Assembly (NCBI GenBank): GCA_031459855.1
Contig: JAVKHP010000001.1
Location: 2,013,906-2,077,905, forward strand
Origin: Armatimonadota bacterium
Lineage (GTDB): Bacteria > Sysuimicrobiota > Sysuimicrobiia > Sysuimicrobiales > Humicultoraceae
Reading direction: 5' to 3'
DNA length: 64,000 nucleotides
How positions within the stretch are numbered: position 1 is the stretch's first letter; every line of letters starts with the position of its first letter. Both the position numbers and the translations under genes were made by a program. Shown in pieces: positions 11,422 through 19,560 of this stretch. The notes below the pieces were generated by a model. The model was not told the origin of the DNA. It did no database searches and saw only the letters and a list, made by a program, of their open reading frames with translations.

Positions 11422-12869
11422 GCGCGCCGCCGCCCGTCGAGCTGGCGTTACTGCGCCCCGAGCTGATCGTGCTCGGGACGGCACTGGTCCTGCTGGTGGC
11501 CGACCTGTGGCTGCCGCCGTCTGGCCGTGGGTGGCTGGTCGCCGCCGGCGTCGCTGGGGCAGCCTGGGCGGGGTGGGCGGCCGTCGTCGCACCGGAGGGC
11601 GTGGGGTTTGCCGGCATGTACGTGCGCGACGATCTGACGCGCACGATCCAGGCCATCGCCGCGGCGGTGGGCGCGCTGGGCCTGCTGGTGGCGCCCGACT
11701 ACCTGCGCCGTGTGGGGCTGGAGCGCGGGGAGTACTACGTGCTGGTGCTGGTGGCTACAGCAGGCGCGATGCTGATGGCCGCCAGCCGCGACCTGTTGCT
11801 GCTGTTCCTCGCGCTGGAGACGCTGTCGATCCCCCTCTACGTGCTGGCGGCGTGGGCGCGCAGCCTGCCGCGTTCGCAGGAGGCCGGTATGAAGTACTTC
11901 CTGCTGGGCGCCTTCGCCAGCGCGTTCCTGCTCTTTGGCGTGGCCTTGCTCTACGGGGTTGGCGGGACGACGCGCCTGCCCGAGCTGGCCGCGGCGCTGG
12001 CCCGGCGGCCGCTCGATCCCGCGGCAGCGGCGGGCATGGGGCTGGTGGTCATCGGGCTGGGCTTCAAGGCCGCGGCCGTGCCCTTCCATACGTGGGCGCC
12101 CGACGCGTACGAGGGCGCGCCGCTGCCCGCCGCGGCGTTCATGTCGGTGATCGCCAAGGCAGGCGCGTTCGCGGCGCTGCTGCGGGTCTTCCCGCTGGCG
12201 CTGGATCCGCTCGCCGACCAGTGGCGCCCGGTGGCGGGGACGCTGGCGGTCGTCACCATGGTGGTGGCGAACCTGGCCGCGCTGGCCCAGACCAACTACA
12301 AGCGCCTGCTGGCCTACTCCAGCATCGCGCACACCGGCTACCTGCTCATCGGCGTCGCCACGGGCACCGCCGCGGCCGCCGCGGCCGTCGTCACCTACCT
12401 GGCCATCTACGCCGCCATGACGCTGGGTGCGTTCGCCGTCGCCGTCGGGCTCGAGCGGGCGGGCAGCGAGGCCGACCGCATCGACGACTACGCCGGGCTG
12501 GCGTCGCGCGCGCCGCTGCTGGCGTTTGCGACCGCCGTGTGCATGGTCTCACTGGCAGGGCTCCCGCCGTCGGGTGGGTTCGTCGCCAAGCTCGGGGTCT
12601 TCGCGGCGGCCATCGAGGGCGGCGGCCGACTCGGCCTGGGCCTGGCGCTGGTGGGCGTGCTGACCAGTGTGGTCTCGGTCTACTACTACCTGCGAGTGGC
12701 CTACGTGATGTACGCGGGCGAGCCGTCGGCGGGCGTGCGCGTGCACCGCAGTCCGCTGGCGGCTGCCGCCCTGGCCCTGGCAGTGCTGGCGATCGTGCAG
12801 GTGGGCGTGCTGCCCGCTGCGGTCACCGGCTTCGCGCAACAGGTGGGCTCGCTGGTGGGCGGACGCTAG
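11418..12869 (+). CDS. nuoN: NADH-quinone oxidoreductase subunit N
   Basis: 483 residues, the third antiporter-like proton-pumping subunit. Family signatures are LFLALETLSIPLYVLAAW, MKYFLLGAFASAFLLFG, AVPFHTWAPDAYEGAPLPAAAF and NYKRLLAYSSIAHTGYLLIG. Start ATG 11418 overlaps the nuoM stop. It is the last gene of the complex I operon; the next gene is on the opposite strand, and no classical U-rich terminator is visible between them. Confidence 0.96.
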   Translation: MSAPPPVELALLRPELIVLGTALVLLVADLWLPPSGRGWLVAAGVAGAAWAGWAAVVAPEGVGFAGMYVRDDLTRTIQAIAAAVGALGLLVAPDYLRRVGLERGEYYVLVLVATAGAMLMAASRDLLLLFLALETLSIPLYVLAAWARSLPRSQEAGMKYFLLGAFASAFLLFGVALLYGVGGTTRLPELAAALARRPLDPAAAAGMGLVVIGLGFKAAAVPFHTWAPDAYEGAPLPAAAFMSVIAKAGAFAALLRVFPLALDPLADQWRPVAGTLAVVTMVVANLAALAQTNYKRLLAYSSIAHTGYLLIGVATGTAAAAAAVVTYLAIYAAMTLGAFAVAVGLERAGSEADRIDDYAGLASRAPLLAFATAVCMVSLAGLPPSGGFVAKLGVFAAAIEGGGRLGLGLALVGVLTSVVSVYYYLRVAYVMYAGEPSAGVRVHRSPLAAAALALAVLAIVQVGVLPAAVTGFAQQVGSLVGGR

Positions 12870-12907
12870 CCCGGGGGCCCGACCGCGCCGGCCGCGGCCC
12901 GGACGTC

Positions 12908-12953
12908 CGTGCCGCACTGGGCACGCCGACGTGTGAACCGGGCACGCCGACGT
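12908..12953 (+). repeat. hairpin and 14 bp direct repeat downstream of nuoN
   Basis: GGGCACGCCGACGT occurs at 12919-12932 and again at 12940-12953. The first copy also pairs with CGTGCC at 12908-12913 to form a small hairpin. It lies in the 187-base convergent gap between nuoN and the iolE-like gene; it has no T tract, so a terminator role is uncertain. Confidence 0.4.
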
Positions 12954-13056
12954 CCCCGCCAGGCCGACGCCGACCGGCAGGGTGCAGCCACACCGCAGGC
13001 CACACCAGCACGCTGTGCCAGGGCGATGGGGCGACGGGCCGTTGCCTTCCGTGGTC

Positions 13057-13962
13057 CTACCGGTCGTCCAGCAGCGCCCGCAACATGGCCAGACTGCGCC
13101 GCGCGCTGTGCAGCGTGTCGGTCTGTGGCTGCACCACCCGGTCCTGCTCGACGACGATCCACCCGGTGTAGGCGGCATCCCGCAGCGCTGCCAGCAGCGC
13201 CCGCAGGTCCAGCGTGCCGCGGCCGAGTTCCACGAACACGTCCTGCCGGGCGGCGTCGACGTAGGACGCGCCGCCGGCCAGCAGCGCCCGCAGCCGCGGG
13301 AGGTCGACGTCCTTGAGGTGCACGTAGCCCAGCCGCGCCGCATGCGCGCGGGCCAGCGCCACGGGGTCGCCGCCACCGAAGGCCACGTGCCCGCTATCGA
13401 GGCACAGCTTCACCAGGTGGGGATCGCAGCGCTCCAGCAGCGTGCGGATCTCGTCGGGGTGCTCGATGTAGGTGCCGCCGTGCGGGTGGAACGAGGGCAC
13501 GAGCCCGTAGTCGAACCGGCAGAGCTGGGCCAGGCGTTCCAGCCGGGTCGCGTACCCTGGCCACTCGTGCGGCCGCAGCCCGTGCGCGCGGGTCTCGTCG
13601 GGCCGGCCGGCGATGCGCGTGCGCAGCTCGTCGCCGGCGTCGGCCAGCAGGATGTCGCGCGCGCCCAGACGCTGCAGGAGTTCGGCCGTCGCGCGGACGC
13701 GGCGTTCGCACTCGGGGTAGGCGGCCGGATCCTTGAGGGGGAGCGGCACGAAGGCCGCAGCCAGGGCCAGGCTCCGACGCGCCAGCGCCTCGGCCAGCAC
13801 CGCGGGGTCAGTCGGCAGGAACCCCCAAGGCCCCAGCTCCGTGCCCGCGTAGCCCGCAGCCTGCATCTCGTCCAGCACGCGCTCGTACGGCAGCTGCGGG
13901 CCCCAGCCCGGGATCTCGCAGACACCCCAGCTGATCGGCGCTGCGCCGATGCGGACGTTCAT
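13057..13962 (-). CDS. sugar phosphate isomerase/epimerase, IolE (myo-inosose-2 dehydratase)-like
   Basis: 301 residues of the xylose-isomerase-like TIM barrel family. The N-terminus APISWGVCEIPGWGPQLPY and the AGYAGTELGPWGFLP stretch resemble inosose dehydratases. Likely metal-site residues are the glutamate of GTELG, SFHPHGGTYIE, LCLDSGH and YVHLKD, then the VELGRG segment. The reaction in this organism cannot be fixed: no other inositol genes are near. It starts 7 bases after the lgt stop, so the two form a minus-strand operon. Could equally be a hydroxypyruvate isomerase-like or other sugar enzyme. Confidence 0.75.
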   Translation of the reverse strand: MNVRIGAAPISWGVCEIPGWGPQLPYERVLDEMQAAGYAGTELGPWGFLPTDPAVLAEALARRSLALAAAFVPLPLKDPAAYPECERRVRATAELLQRLGARDILLADAGDELRTRIAGRPDETRAHGLRPHEWPGYATRLERLAQLCRFDYGLVPSFHPHGGTYIEHPDEIRTLLERCDPHLVKLCLDSGHVAFGGGDPVALARAHAARLGYVHLKDVDLPRLRALLAGGASYVDAARQDVFVELGRGTLDLRALLAALRDAAYTGWIVVEQDRVVQPQTDTLHSARRSLAMLRALLDDR

Positions 13963-13969
13963 GGCGCAC

Positions 13970-14722
13970 CTAGTGCGCTCGTTGCCGGCATTTACTGCGG
14001 CGCCCGCGCCACAGCGCCCACGTCCCCCAGCCCGCGAGCGCCAGCGCCGGCAGCTGCCCCAGCGTCAGCGGCCCCAGCGCCCGCATCTCGCTGCGCAGCG
14101 CGTCGAAGGCCAGCCGTCCCACCGAGGTGGGCACCACGATGTGCCAGAAGACCTCCCCGGGGAAGCGCCGGCGGGCGGCGACGCGCCGCGCCCACAGCAG
14201 GACGACGACCGCCAGGAGCATCTCGTAGATCTGCAGCGGATGGCGCGGCGCGTCGGGCATCGTCGGGAAGACCACACCCCACGGCAGCCCCGTCGGGTCA
14301 CCGTACAGCTCCCCGTTCATGAAGTTGCCGAACCGCACGAAGACGTTGCCGATCGGCAGTGCCCACCCGAACGTGTCGGCGAACTGCCAGACCGAGACCC
14401 CCGTGCGGCGCGCCGCCCACAGGGCATAGAGCAGCCCGGCCGCGAGCGCACCGTGCGACGACAGCCCGCCCCGGTCGACCCGGACGATCTCCCAGAGCGC
14501 CGGGACGAACTCGCCCGGGTGGGAGACGACGTAGCCCAGCCGCGCGCCCACGAACATCACGAGCACCGCGGGAGTGGCGGTGCGGTCGAGCACGGCGGTC
14601 GGCACGCCCAGCCGCGGTCCCATGCGGTACGCGACCCACAGGCTCACGCCGATGGTCACAGCGAGCATCACGCCGTACCAGCGGATCGCCAGGGGACCGA
14701 GCTGGACGATCACGGGGTCCAT
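13970..14722 (-). CDS. lgt: prolipoprotein diacylglyceryl transferase
   Basis: 250 residues, an integral membrane enzyme that transfers diacylglycerol from phosphatidylglycerol to the lipobox cysteine of preprolipoproteins. Seven or so hydrophobic helices are visible. The Lgt signature RFGNFMNGELYG lies near residue 130, a GGLSSHGAL segment with the essential histidine near residue 90, and the HPLQIYE loop near residue 160. Length is slightly short but normal. The predicted promoter leaves almost no 5' leader. Co-transcribed with the downstream IolE-like gene. Confidence 0.95.
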   Translation of the reverse strand: MDPVIVQLGPLAIRWYGVMLAVTIGVSLWVAYRMGPRLGVPTAVLDRTATPAVLVMFVGARLGYVVSHPGEFVPALWEIVRVDRGGLSSHGALAAGLLYALWAARRTGVSVWQFADTFGWALPIGNVFVRFGNFMNGELYGDPTGLPWGVVFPTMPDAPRHPLQIYEMLLAVVVLLWARRVAARRRFPGEVFWHIVVPTSVGRLAFDALRSEMRALGPLTLGQLPALALAGWGTWALWRGRRSKCRQRAH

Positions 14723-14731
14723 GCCGGAGCC

Positions 14732-14761
14732 AGTCTAGCACCGCATGCTGGCCTGCGACAA
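14732..14761 (-). promoter_or_regulatory. predicted promoter of lgt (near-leaderless)
   Basis: On the minus strand TTGTCG (14761-14756) is followed after 18 bases by TAGACT (14737-14732), preceded by TG as in extended -10 promoters. Transcription would begin near 14725, only a few bases before the lgt ATG at 14722, so the mRNA would be essentially leaderless. No ribosome-binding site is evident. Confidence 0.5.
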
Positions 14762-14847
14762 ACGTGCCTGTCCTTCGGCCACCGCTCGGTCCATGGCGCG
14801 GGGCCCTCACAGGAGGACGGGCGTCGCGGGGCAAAAGTGATACCGGC

Positions 14848-16311
14848 ATGAGCGCACGCACCCGTTCCGACGCCCTCGAGCACGTCCTCGCCGAACTCCG
14901 GGGGCTGCTGGGCGACCGCCTCTCGACCGCCGCCGCCGTGCGCGCCCACCACAGCCGGGGCGAGACGTACCTGCCGCCGCAGCCGCCGGACGCGGTGGCG
15001 TTCCCGCAGTCCCTCGACGAGGTGCGCGCCATCGTCGAGGCCTGCGCGCGCTGGCACCTGCCCGTGATCCCCTACGGGGCGGGCACGTCGCTGGAAGGGC
15101 ACGTGGCCGCCCCGCACGGCGGGCTCTGCATCGACCTCTCACAGATGACCCGCATCCTGCGCGTCAGCCCTGAGGACATGGACGCCACCGTCGAGGCGGG
15201 GGTCACGCACCGGCAGCTGAACCGCCACCTGCGCCGCTTCGGGCTCTTCTTCTCCGTCGACCCGGGCGCCGACGCCACGCTGGGCGGCATGGCCGCCACG
15301 CGGGCCTCGGGCACTACCGCGGTGCGCTACGGCACCATGCGCGAGAACGTCCTGGGCCTCACCGTGGTGCTCGCCGACGGCCGCGTGATCCGCACCGGCA
15401 CCCGCGCGCGCAAGTCGGCCGCGGGCTACGACCTGACGCGGCTGTTCGTGGGCTCGGAGGGTACGCTCGGGGTGATCACCGAGGTCACGGTGCGGCTACA
15501 CGGGGTGCCCGCGGCGGTGGCAGCCGCCACCTGCGCGTTCGCGACGATCGCGGGGGCCGTGGACACCGTCATCACCACGGTCCAGCTGGGCATCCCGGTG
15601 GCCCGCATCGAGCTCCTCGACGAGGTGCAGATGGACGCCTGCAACCGCTACGCGGGCCTCGACTGCCCGGTGGCGCCGACGCTCTTCCTGGAGTTCCACG
15701 GGCCCAGCGAGCGCAGCGTCGCCGAGCAGGCGGAGATGGTGCGGGAGGTGGCCGCCCAGCACGGCGGACACGAGTTCCGCTGGGCCACCGACGCCGGGGC
15801 GCGCGAGCGGTTGTGGAAGGCGCGGCACGACGCCTACTGGGCGGCGCTCGCCCTGCGGCCCGGCGCCAGCGGGCTGACCACCGACGTGTGCGTGCCCATC
15901 TCACGCCTGACCGAATGCATCGTGGAGACCAAACGCGACCTGGCGACGTCGCCGGTGCCCGTGGCGCTGGTGGGCCACGTCGGCGACGGCAACTTCCACC
16001 TGGTGTTCGTGGTCAATCCCGACGACCCCGCCGAGATGGCCGCGGTCAAGCAGCTCAACGAGCGCATGGTCCTGCGGGCGCTGGCCCTGGGCGGCACCTG
16101 CACCGGCGAGCACGGCGTGGGCCTCGGCAAGCTGCCCTACATGGCCCGGGAACACGGCGAGGCGCTGGAGGTCATGCGGGCCCTCAAGCGGGCCCTCGAT
16201 CCGCACGACATCATGAACCCCGGCAAGCTGGTGGCCGGTGGGGGCACGACCGATGTGGCGCACGACCTGGCCCCGCCGGTTGACACCGGGTGCGGCCCGC
16301 GCGTAGACTGA
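14848..16311 (+). CDS. FAD-linked D-lactate dehydrogenase / glycolate oxidase GlcD-type
   Basis: 487 residues of the vanillyl-alcohol-oxidase/FAD_binding_4 type with a FAD-oxidase C-terminal domain. The FAD loop is IPYGAGTSLEGHV near residue 77, then TLGGMAATRASGTTAVRYG and YDLTRLFVGSEGTLGVI. The C-terminal domain carries VALVGHVGDGNFH and GTCTGEHGVGLGK, typical of D-lactate dehydrogenases (LDHD/Dld type) and GlcD, which oxidise D-2-hydroxyacids. It is not followed by GlcE/GlcF partners, which favours the single-subunit lactate dehydrogenase. ATG 14848 fits the family N-terminus; upstream frame is non-homologous. The last codons overlap a promoter for the next operon. Confidence 0.85.
   Translation: MSARTRSDALEHVLAELRGLLGDRLSTAAAVRAHHSRGETYLPPQPPDAVAFPQSLDEVRAIVEACARWHLPVIPYGAGTSLEGHVAAPHGGLCIDLSQMTRILRVSPEDMDATVEAGVTHRQLNRHLRRFGLFFSVDPGADATLGGMAATRASGTTAVRYGTMRENVLGLTVVLADGRVIRTGTRARKSAAGYDLTRLFVGSEGTLGVITEVTVRLHGVPAAVAAATCAFATIAGAVDTVITTVQLGIPVARIELLDEVQMDACNRYAGLDCPVAPTLFLEFHGPSERSVAEQAEMVREVAAQHGGHEFRWATDAGARERLWKARHDAYWAALALRPGASGLTTDVCVPISRLTECIVETKRDLATSPVPVALVGHVGDGNFHLVFVVNPDDPAEMAAVKQLNERMVLRALALGGTCTGEHGVGLGKLPYMAREHGEALEVMRALKRALDPHDIMNPGKLVAGGGTTDVAHDLAPPVDTGCGPRVD
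16280..16309 (+). promoter_or_regulatory. promoter for the fluoride-riboswitch operon
   Basis: TTGACA at 16280-16285 and TAGACT at 16304-16309, 18 bases apart, lie at the very end of the preceding dehydrogenase gene. The start point would be about 16316, some 18 bases before the riboswitch aptamer. The perfect -35 box and position make this one of the more convincing promoters in the window. Confidence 0.7.
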
Positions 16312-16333
16312 GCGGTGACAGCCGCATAGTGGT

Positions 16334-16386
16334 GGCGATGGAGCTCGCCAAGCGCCCGGGCGTGCGGGCTGATAGCTCCTACTGAC
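16334..16386 (+). promoter_or_regulatory. fluoride riboswitch (crcB RNA motif)
   Basis: The aptamer matches the fluoride class closely. A 5' GGCGATGG is followed by the P1 strand GGAGCT (16340-16345) and CGCC (16346-16349), which forms the pseudoknot with GGCG (16334-16337). P3 is GCCC (16354-16357) with GGGC (16366-16369), then CTGATAGCTCCTACTG, where AGCTCC (16374-16379) closes P1. Known members turn on fluoride-resistance genes when fluoride binds. Here the P1 3' strand is also the 5' arm of a terminator, so fluoride binding should prevent termination. The genes downstream are uncharacterised, which is unusual for this class. Confidence 0.93.
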
Positions 16387-16409
16387 CGGCAGGTCGGTAG
16401 GAGCTTTTT
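16374..16409 (+). terminator. riboswitch-controlled intrinsic terminator
   Basis: AGCTCCTAC (16374-16382) pairs perfectly with GTAGGAGCT (16397-16405), extended by TGACC/GGTCG with one wobble, loop GGCA, followed by TTTTT (16405-16409). Its 5' arm overlaps the P1 3' strand of the fluoride aptamer, so the two folds are mutually exclusive. It would also end transcripts from the upstream dehydrogenase gene. Confidence 0.9.
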
Positions 16410-16425
16410 GATTCTGGGGCGGACC

Positions 16426-16929
16426 ATGGCGCAGACCTCGACGATCGCGATCGAGTTGCTCGAGGACGACGCCCGCGCCGTCGTGCAGGCGGCAGGCGGC
16501 GATGGCCCCGACCTGCCCCACCGGCTGGCCGCGCTGGTGGCCGAGGGCCTGGACCAGTACCTCCGCGACGAGGCTGCCTGGGAGGTCGCGGCGGGCACGG
16601 GTGCTGGAGTCGGAGCCCAGACGCCCTCAGTGGTCCTCCAGCACCGGGAGGCCGAGGCGCTGGTGGTCGTCATGCGGGCGCGCACCATCACCAGCGAACG
16701 GCACGTCGAGGCCCTGCAAGCACGTGTCCGCGAGCTGGCCCGCGAGCACGCAGCGTACAGGGAGCACATGGCGCGCCTGCGCACGGCAGCCGGGCACCTG
16801 CGGCAACGGCGCGCTCAGCTGCGTGCCGTGCTACATGGCGGGGCGTCGGCCGACGCGGCGACACGCCCGCTCGCGGTGCGGATCGCTGCCCGCCTGCGCG
16901 GGATGCTGCGGCGTGGAACGCCGCCATGA
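16426..16929 (+). CDS. uncharacterised helical protein, first gene of the fluoride-controlled operon
   Basis: 167 residues, not recognised. Residues 5-50 (TIAIELLEDDARAVV ... LAALVAEGLDQYL) look like a short strand followed by two helices, reminiscent of a ribbon-helix-helix fold but without certainty. Residues 75-135 form a probable coiled coil rich in Glu, Arg, Ala and Leu, and the C-terminus is basic. No signal peptide or membrane segment. ATG 16426 lies 16 bases after the terminator U-tract; the stop overlaps the next gene by four bases. Its layout resembles that of the next protein, so the two may be distant paralogues acting together. Confidence 0.75.
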   Translation: MAQTSTIAIELLEDDARAVVQAAGGDGPDLPHRLAALVAEGLDQYLRDEAAWEVAAGTGAGVGAQTPSVVLQHREAEALVVVMRARTITSERHVEALQARVRELAREHAAYREHMARLRTAAGHLRQRRAQLRAVLHGGASADAATRPLAVRIAARLRGMLRRGTPP

Positions 16930-17432
16930 CGACGCTGATCTTCCCCAAGGTGGCGCAGGTGACCGTGGCACTGCCCGATGGGCTGCGGCAGCGGTTGGAG
17001 ACGTTCGCCGCTGCGCGCGGGTGGGGTGTGGACGAGGCCGCGAGGCTGCTGCTGGCCTACGCGGTCGTCACCCGCGCGGGCCGTGCCCTGACGCCCGAGG
17101 AAACGGTCAACAGCTGGAGCGCGGCCCGTGCCGAGCTGGCCCTGTTGCGGCACCGGGCCTACCTGGCCGACGACGCCGCGCGGACCCTGCGCATGAACGT
17201 CACAGGACTGGAGGCGTCCAACACCCAGTACCGGCGCTCGCTGCCTGCCGTCGAAGCGGAGGTTGCGCGGCTGGAGGCGGAGATCCGGGACCTGGAAGCC
17301 CAGTGCATCCGGCGTGGCCTGCCGGTCCCGGCGCCGGAGCCGGTGGAGCCGCCACCCGCTGCCGCACCGCTGGACTTCTTCCGGCGCACCCGCGCCGCCG
17401 ACGGTCGAGGTGATCCGGGTGGCGGCCGGTGA
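16926..17432 (+). CDS. uncharacterised coiled-coil protein, second gene of the fluoride-controlled operon
   Basis: 168 residues, not recognised. Residues 9-45 (QVTVALPDGLRQRLETFAA then GWGVDEAARLLLAYAVV) have the strand-helix-helix pattern of ribbon-helix-helix (CopG/MetJ-like) proteins. Residues 60-125 are a long coiled coil (LPAVEAEVARLEAEIRDLEAQ), followed by a proline-rich linker. ATG 16926 overlaps the previous stop (ATGA), and the C-terminal end overlaps the start of the third gene. Whether it binds DNA or serves as a structural partner cannot be told from sequence. Confidence 0.75.
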   Translation: MTTLIFPKVAQVTVALPDGLRQRLETFAAARGWGVDEAARLLLAYAVVTRAGRALTPEETVNSWSAARAELALLRHRAYLADDAARTLRMNVTGLEASNTQYRRSLPAVEAEVARLEAEIRDLEAQCIRRGLPVPAPEPVEPPPAAAPLDFFRRTRAADGRGDPGGGR

Positions 17433-18195
17433 GTCCGCCCTCGCACGGGACTTCGTGTACCACGCGCTGGTGGCGGGGCTCCATCCCGATCACTGCGTCG
17501 TCTGCCGCCTCAGTCTGGACAGTGTCGAGCGCCACTTTCAGGCGTTCTTCTACGAGCAGGTGAACGACCCATGGGTGCGGCACGCGCTGGTCGCCGCGCG
17601 CGGGTTCTGCCCGACGCACGCCTGGCGGCGTCCCGGGCTGCACGACGCCTCCGGGATCTCCATTGTCTACCATCACCTGCTCTCGGAGCTCGTCACGGTG
17701 TTTCGGGCTGCCGCCGACAGTGCCGCGCACGCGCGCGCAGGCAGCGCGCCGGTGCGGCGGCGGTGGCGCCTGCGCCCTGGCCGCCGGGTCGCCGGCGCCC
17801 TCGCCGCATGGATGACCCCCCGGGGACCGTGCCCGATGTGCGTGACCCAGTGGGAGGCCGAGGACCGGTATGCCGCGGTGCTGGTCCGCGCAGCGGCTGC
17901 CGACGAGTTCCGGGATCGCTACCGGGACAGCTTCGGCGTGTGCATGCCGCACCTGGTCTTGGCCCTCGGACAGGGTGCGGCTCCAGCGGCCTGCGACTGG
18001 TTGGTGGCCACGGAAGGCGCAAAGCTCGCCCGCCTGCTCTGGGAGCTGTCGGAGTACATTCGCAAGCTGGACTACCGGTTCCGGCACGAGACCGTGCTGC
18101 GAGAAGCCACGGCGTGGCAGCGCGCCATCGAGAAGCTGGTCGGGGCGCCGGGCATGGTGTGGCGGCGGTCGCCGACGTCGGCGGATACCCGCTGA
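17410..18195 (+). CDS. DUF6062-like protein with duplicated C-x2-C ... C-x2-H motif
   Basis: About 261 residues. Two repeats share one pattern: C29-x2-C32 with C67-x2-H70 (GFCPTH), and C141-x2-C144 (CPMC) with C178-x2-H181 (GVCMPH); spacing between pairs is 34 and 33 residues. This looks like two zinc- or other metal-binding modules. The overall pattern resembles DUF6062 proteins, whose function I do not know. The region between the repeats is Arg-rich, and a helical C-terminal part follows. The start is uncertain (GTG 17410 or 17419), overlapping the previous gene by about 20 bases. It is the last gene of the fluoride-riboswitch operon; the next gene is convergent. Confidence 0.7.
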   Translation: MIRVAAGESALARDFVYHALVAGLHPDHCVVCRLSLDSVERHFQAFFYEQVNDPWVRHALVAARGFCPTHAWRRPGLHDASGISIVYHHLLSELVTVFRAAADSAAHARAGSAPVRRRWRLRPGRRVAGALAAWMTPRGPCPMCVTQWEAEDRYAAVLVRAAAADEFRDRYRDSFGVCMPHLVLALGQGAAPAACDWLVATEGAKLARLLWELSEYIRKLDYRFRHETVLREATAWQRAIEKLVGAPGMVWRRSPTSADTR

Positions 18196-18362
18196 GGACG
18201 ATGGCCACCGATGCCCGCCCGCGGCCGCGGGGTTGTCGTGCCCACGTCACTACGGTTCACCGTGGAGCCACCTGATGGAAAGGTGTCCCCGCCGGCGGCC
18301 GCGCGGCCGGCAGGCGTGCATGGCGGCCGACGGCGTCGGCACCCTCCCCGCGGCCACGGCCC

Positions 18363-19544
18363 TCACCCGCGTCTGCGCACCACCACGAAGAGGGGCACAG
18401 CCGCCAGCTGCGCCGCCAGCGAGAACACCACGACGGCCGCGACCGCACGATCGTAGAGCGCGCCCATCAACGCGCTCCCGAGGAACCACGCGATCCCGTA
18501 CGCGGCGTTGAGCGCGCCGTAGGCGGCACCCCGCCGGTCGGCTGGCGCCATCTCCGCCACCGCGGCCCGCATGATCGACTCCTGCGCGCCCAGCCCCACG
18601 CCCCACAGCAGCACGCCCGCAAGCGCCAGGGTCGGGCTCCCCAGGAAGGCCAGGGGCACAAACCCCGCCCCAAGCAGCGTCGCGGGCACCAGCACGGTGA
18701 CTCCTGCCCGGTCGAACCACCGGCCGAGCCCGAGGGCCGCGACGGCGTCGGCGCCCATGGCGAGGGCGTAGAAGAGGGGTATCCAGGTCGCTGGGACCAC
18801 GGCGCGCGCCTCGAAGTGGAAGGCGATGAGGGCGAAGTCCGCATAGCCCGCGCCCACCAGCGCCACGGCCGCCACGTACAGCCAGAACCGGCGTCCCAGG
18901 CCGGCTGGCGCGAGCGGCGGCGTCGCCACGTCCAGGTCGCGCGGACGCGGGTACAGGCGGCGGGCCACCACGAGCACGCCCAGGGCTAGCGCCGCCGGGA
19001 CGATCAGGAGGACGAACCCGTCCCGGTACGTGCCCCGGGTGCCCACGGCCGCCGCCACGACGAGCGGGCCCAGCACGGCCCCGACCTGGTCCAGCGCCTC
19101 GTGGAGGCCGAATCCGTAGCCGCGCCCGACCTGCTGGGTGGCATGTGACAGCATGGCGTCGCGGGCCGGCGTCCGGATCGCCTTGCCGACGCGCTCGGCG
19201 ACCACCAGCGCGGCGGCCGTGGTCCAGTGCCCTGCCAGCGCCAGCGCCGGGACCGCCGCGAGGTTCACCACGTAGCCGGTGATCGTGATCGCCCAGTAGC
19301 GACGGGTGCGGTCGGCCAGGCGGCCGGAGACCAGGCGCAGCGCGTAGCCGACCAACTCGCCCAGGCCCGCGACGACGCCCACCGCAGTGGCGCTGGCTCC
19401 CAGCACCGCCAGATAGGGGCCGGTCACGCTGCGCGAGCCCTCGTAGGTGGCGTCGGCGAGCAGGCTCACCACGCCCAGCAGGACCACGAACCGGAGGGCT
19501 GTCCGGCGGCTGTCCTCGGCGGTGGGTGGCGCGGCGACCATCAC
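18363..19544 (-). CDS. MFS transporter
   Basis: 393 residues with twelve predicted transmembrane helices. The inter-helix 2-3 loop LRLVSGRLADRTRRYW matches the MFS motif A pattern, and RRGAAYGALNAAYGIAWFLG near the end of the second half is typical of drug/metabolite exporters of the DHA1 type. The substrate is not predictable. It is the distal gene of the minus-strand fluoride-riboswitch unit, after the antiporter and a universal-stress-protein remnant, so export of a toxic ion or stress-related solute is possible but inferred only from context. ATG 19544; GTG just upstream is an alternative. Confidence 0.85.
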   Translation of the reverse strand: MMVAAPPTAEDSRRTALRFVVLLGVVSLLADATYEGSRSVTGPYLAVLGASATAVGVVAGLGELVGYALRLVSGRLADRTRRYWAITITGYVVNLAAVPALALAGHWTTAAALVVAERVGKAIRTPARDAMLSHATQQVGRGYGFGLHEALDQVGAVLGPLVVAAAVGTRGTYRDGFVLLIVPAALALGVLVVARRLYPRPRDLDVATPPLAPAGLGRRFWLYVAAVALVGAGYADFALIAFHFEARAVVPATWIPLFYALAMGADAVAALGLGRWFDRAGVTVLVPATLLGAGFVPLAFLGSPTLALAGVLLWGVGLGAQESIMRAAVAEMAPADRRGAAYGALNAAYGIAWFLGSALMGALYDRAVAAVVVFSLAAQLAAVPLFVVVRRRG

Positions 19545-19560
19545 CGTACGCTCCGGGTAT

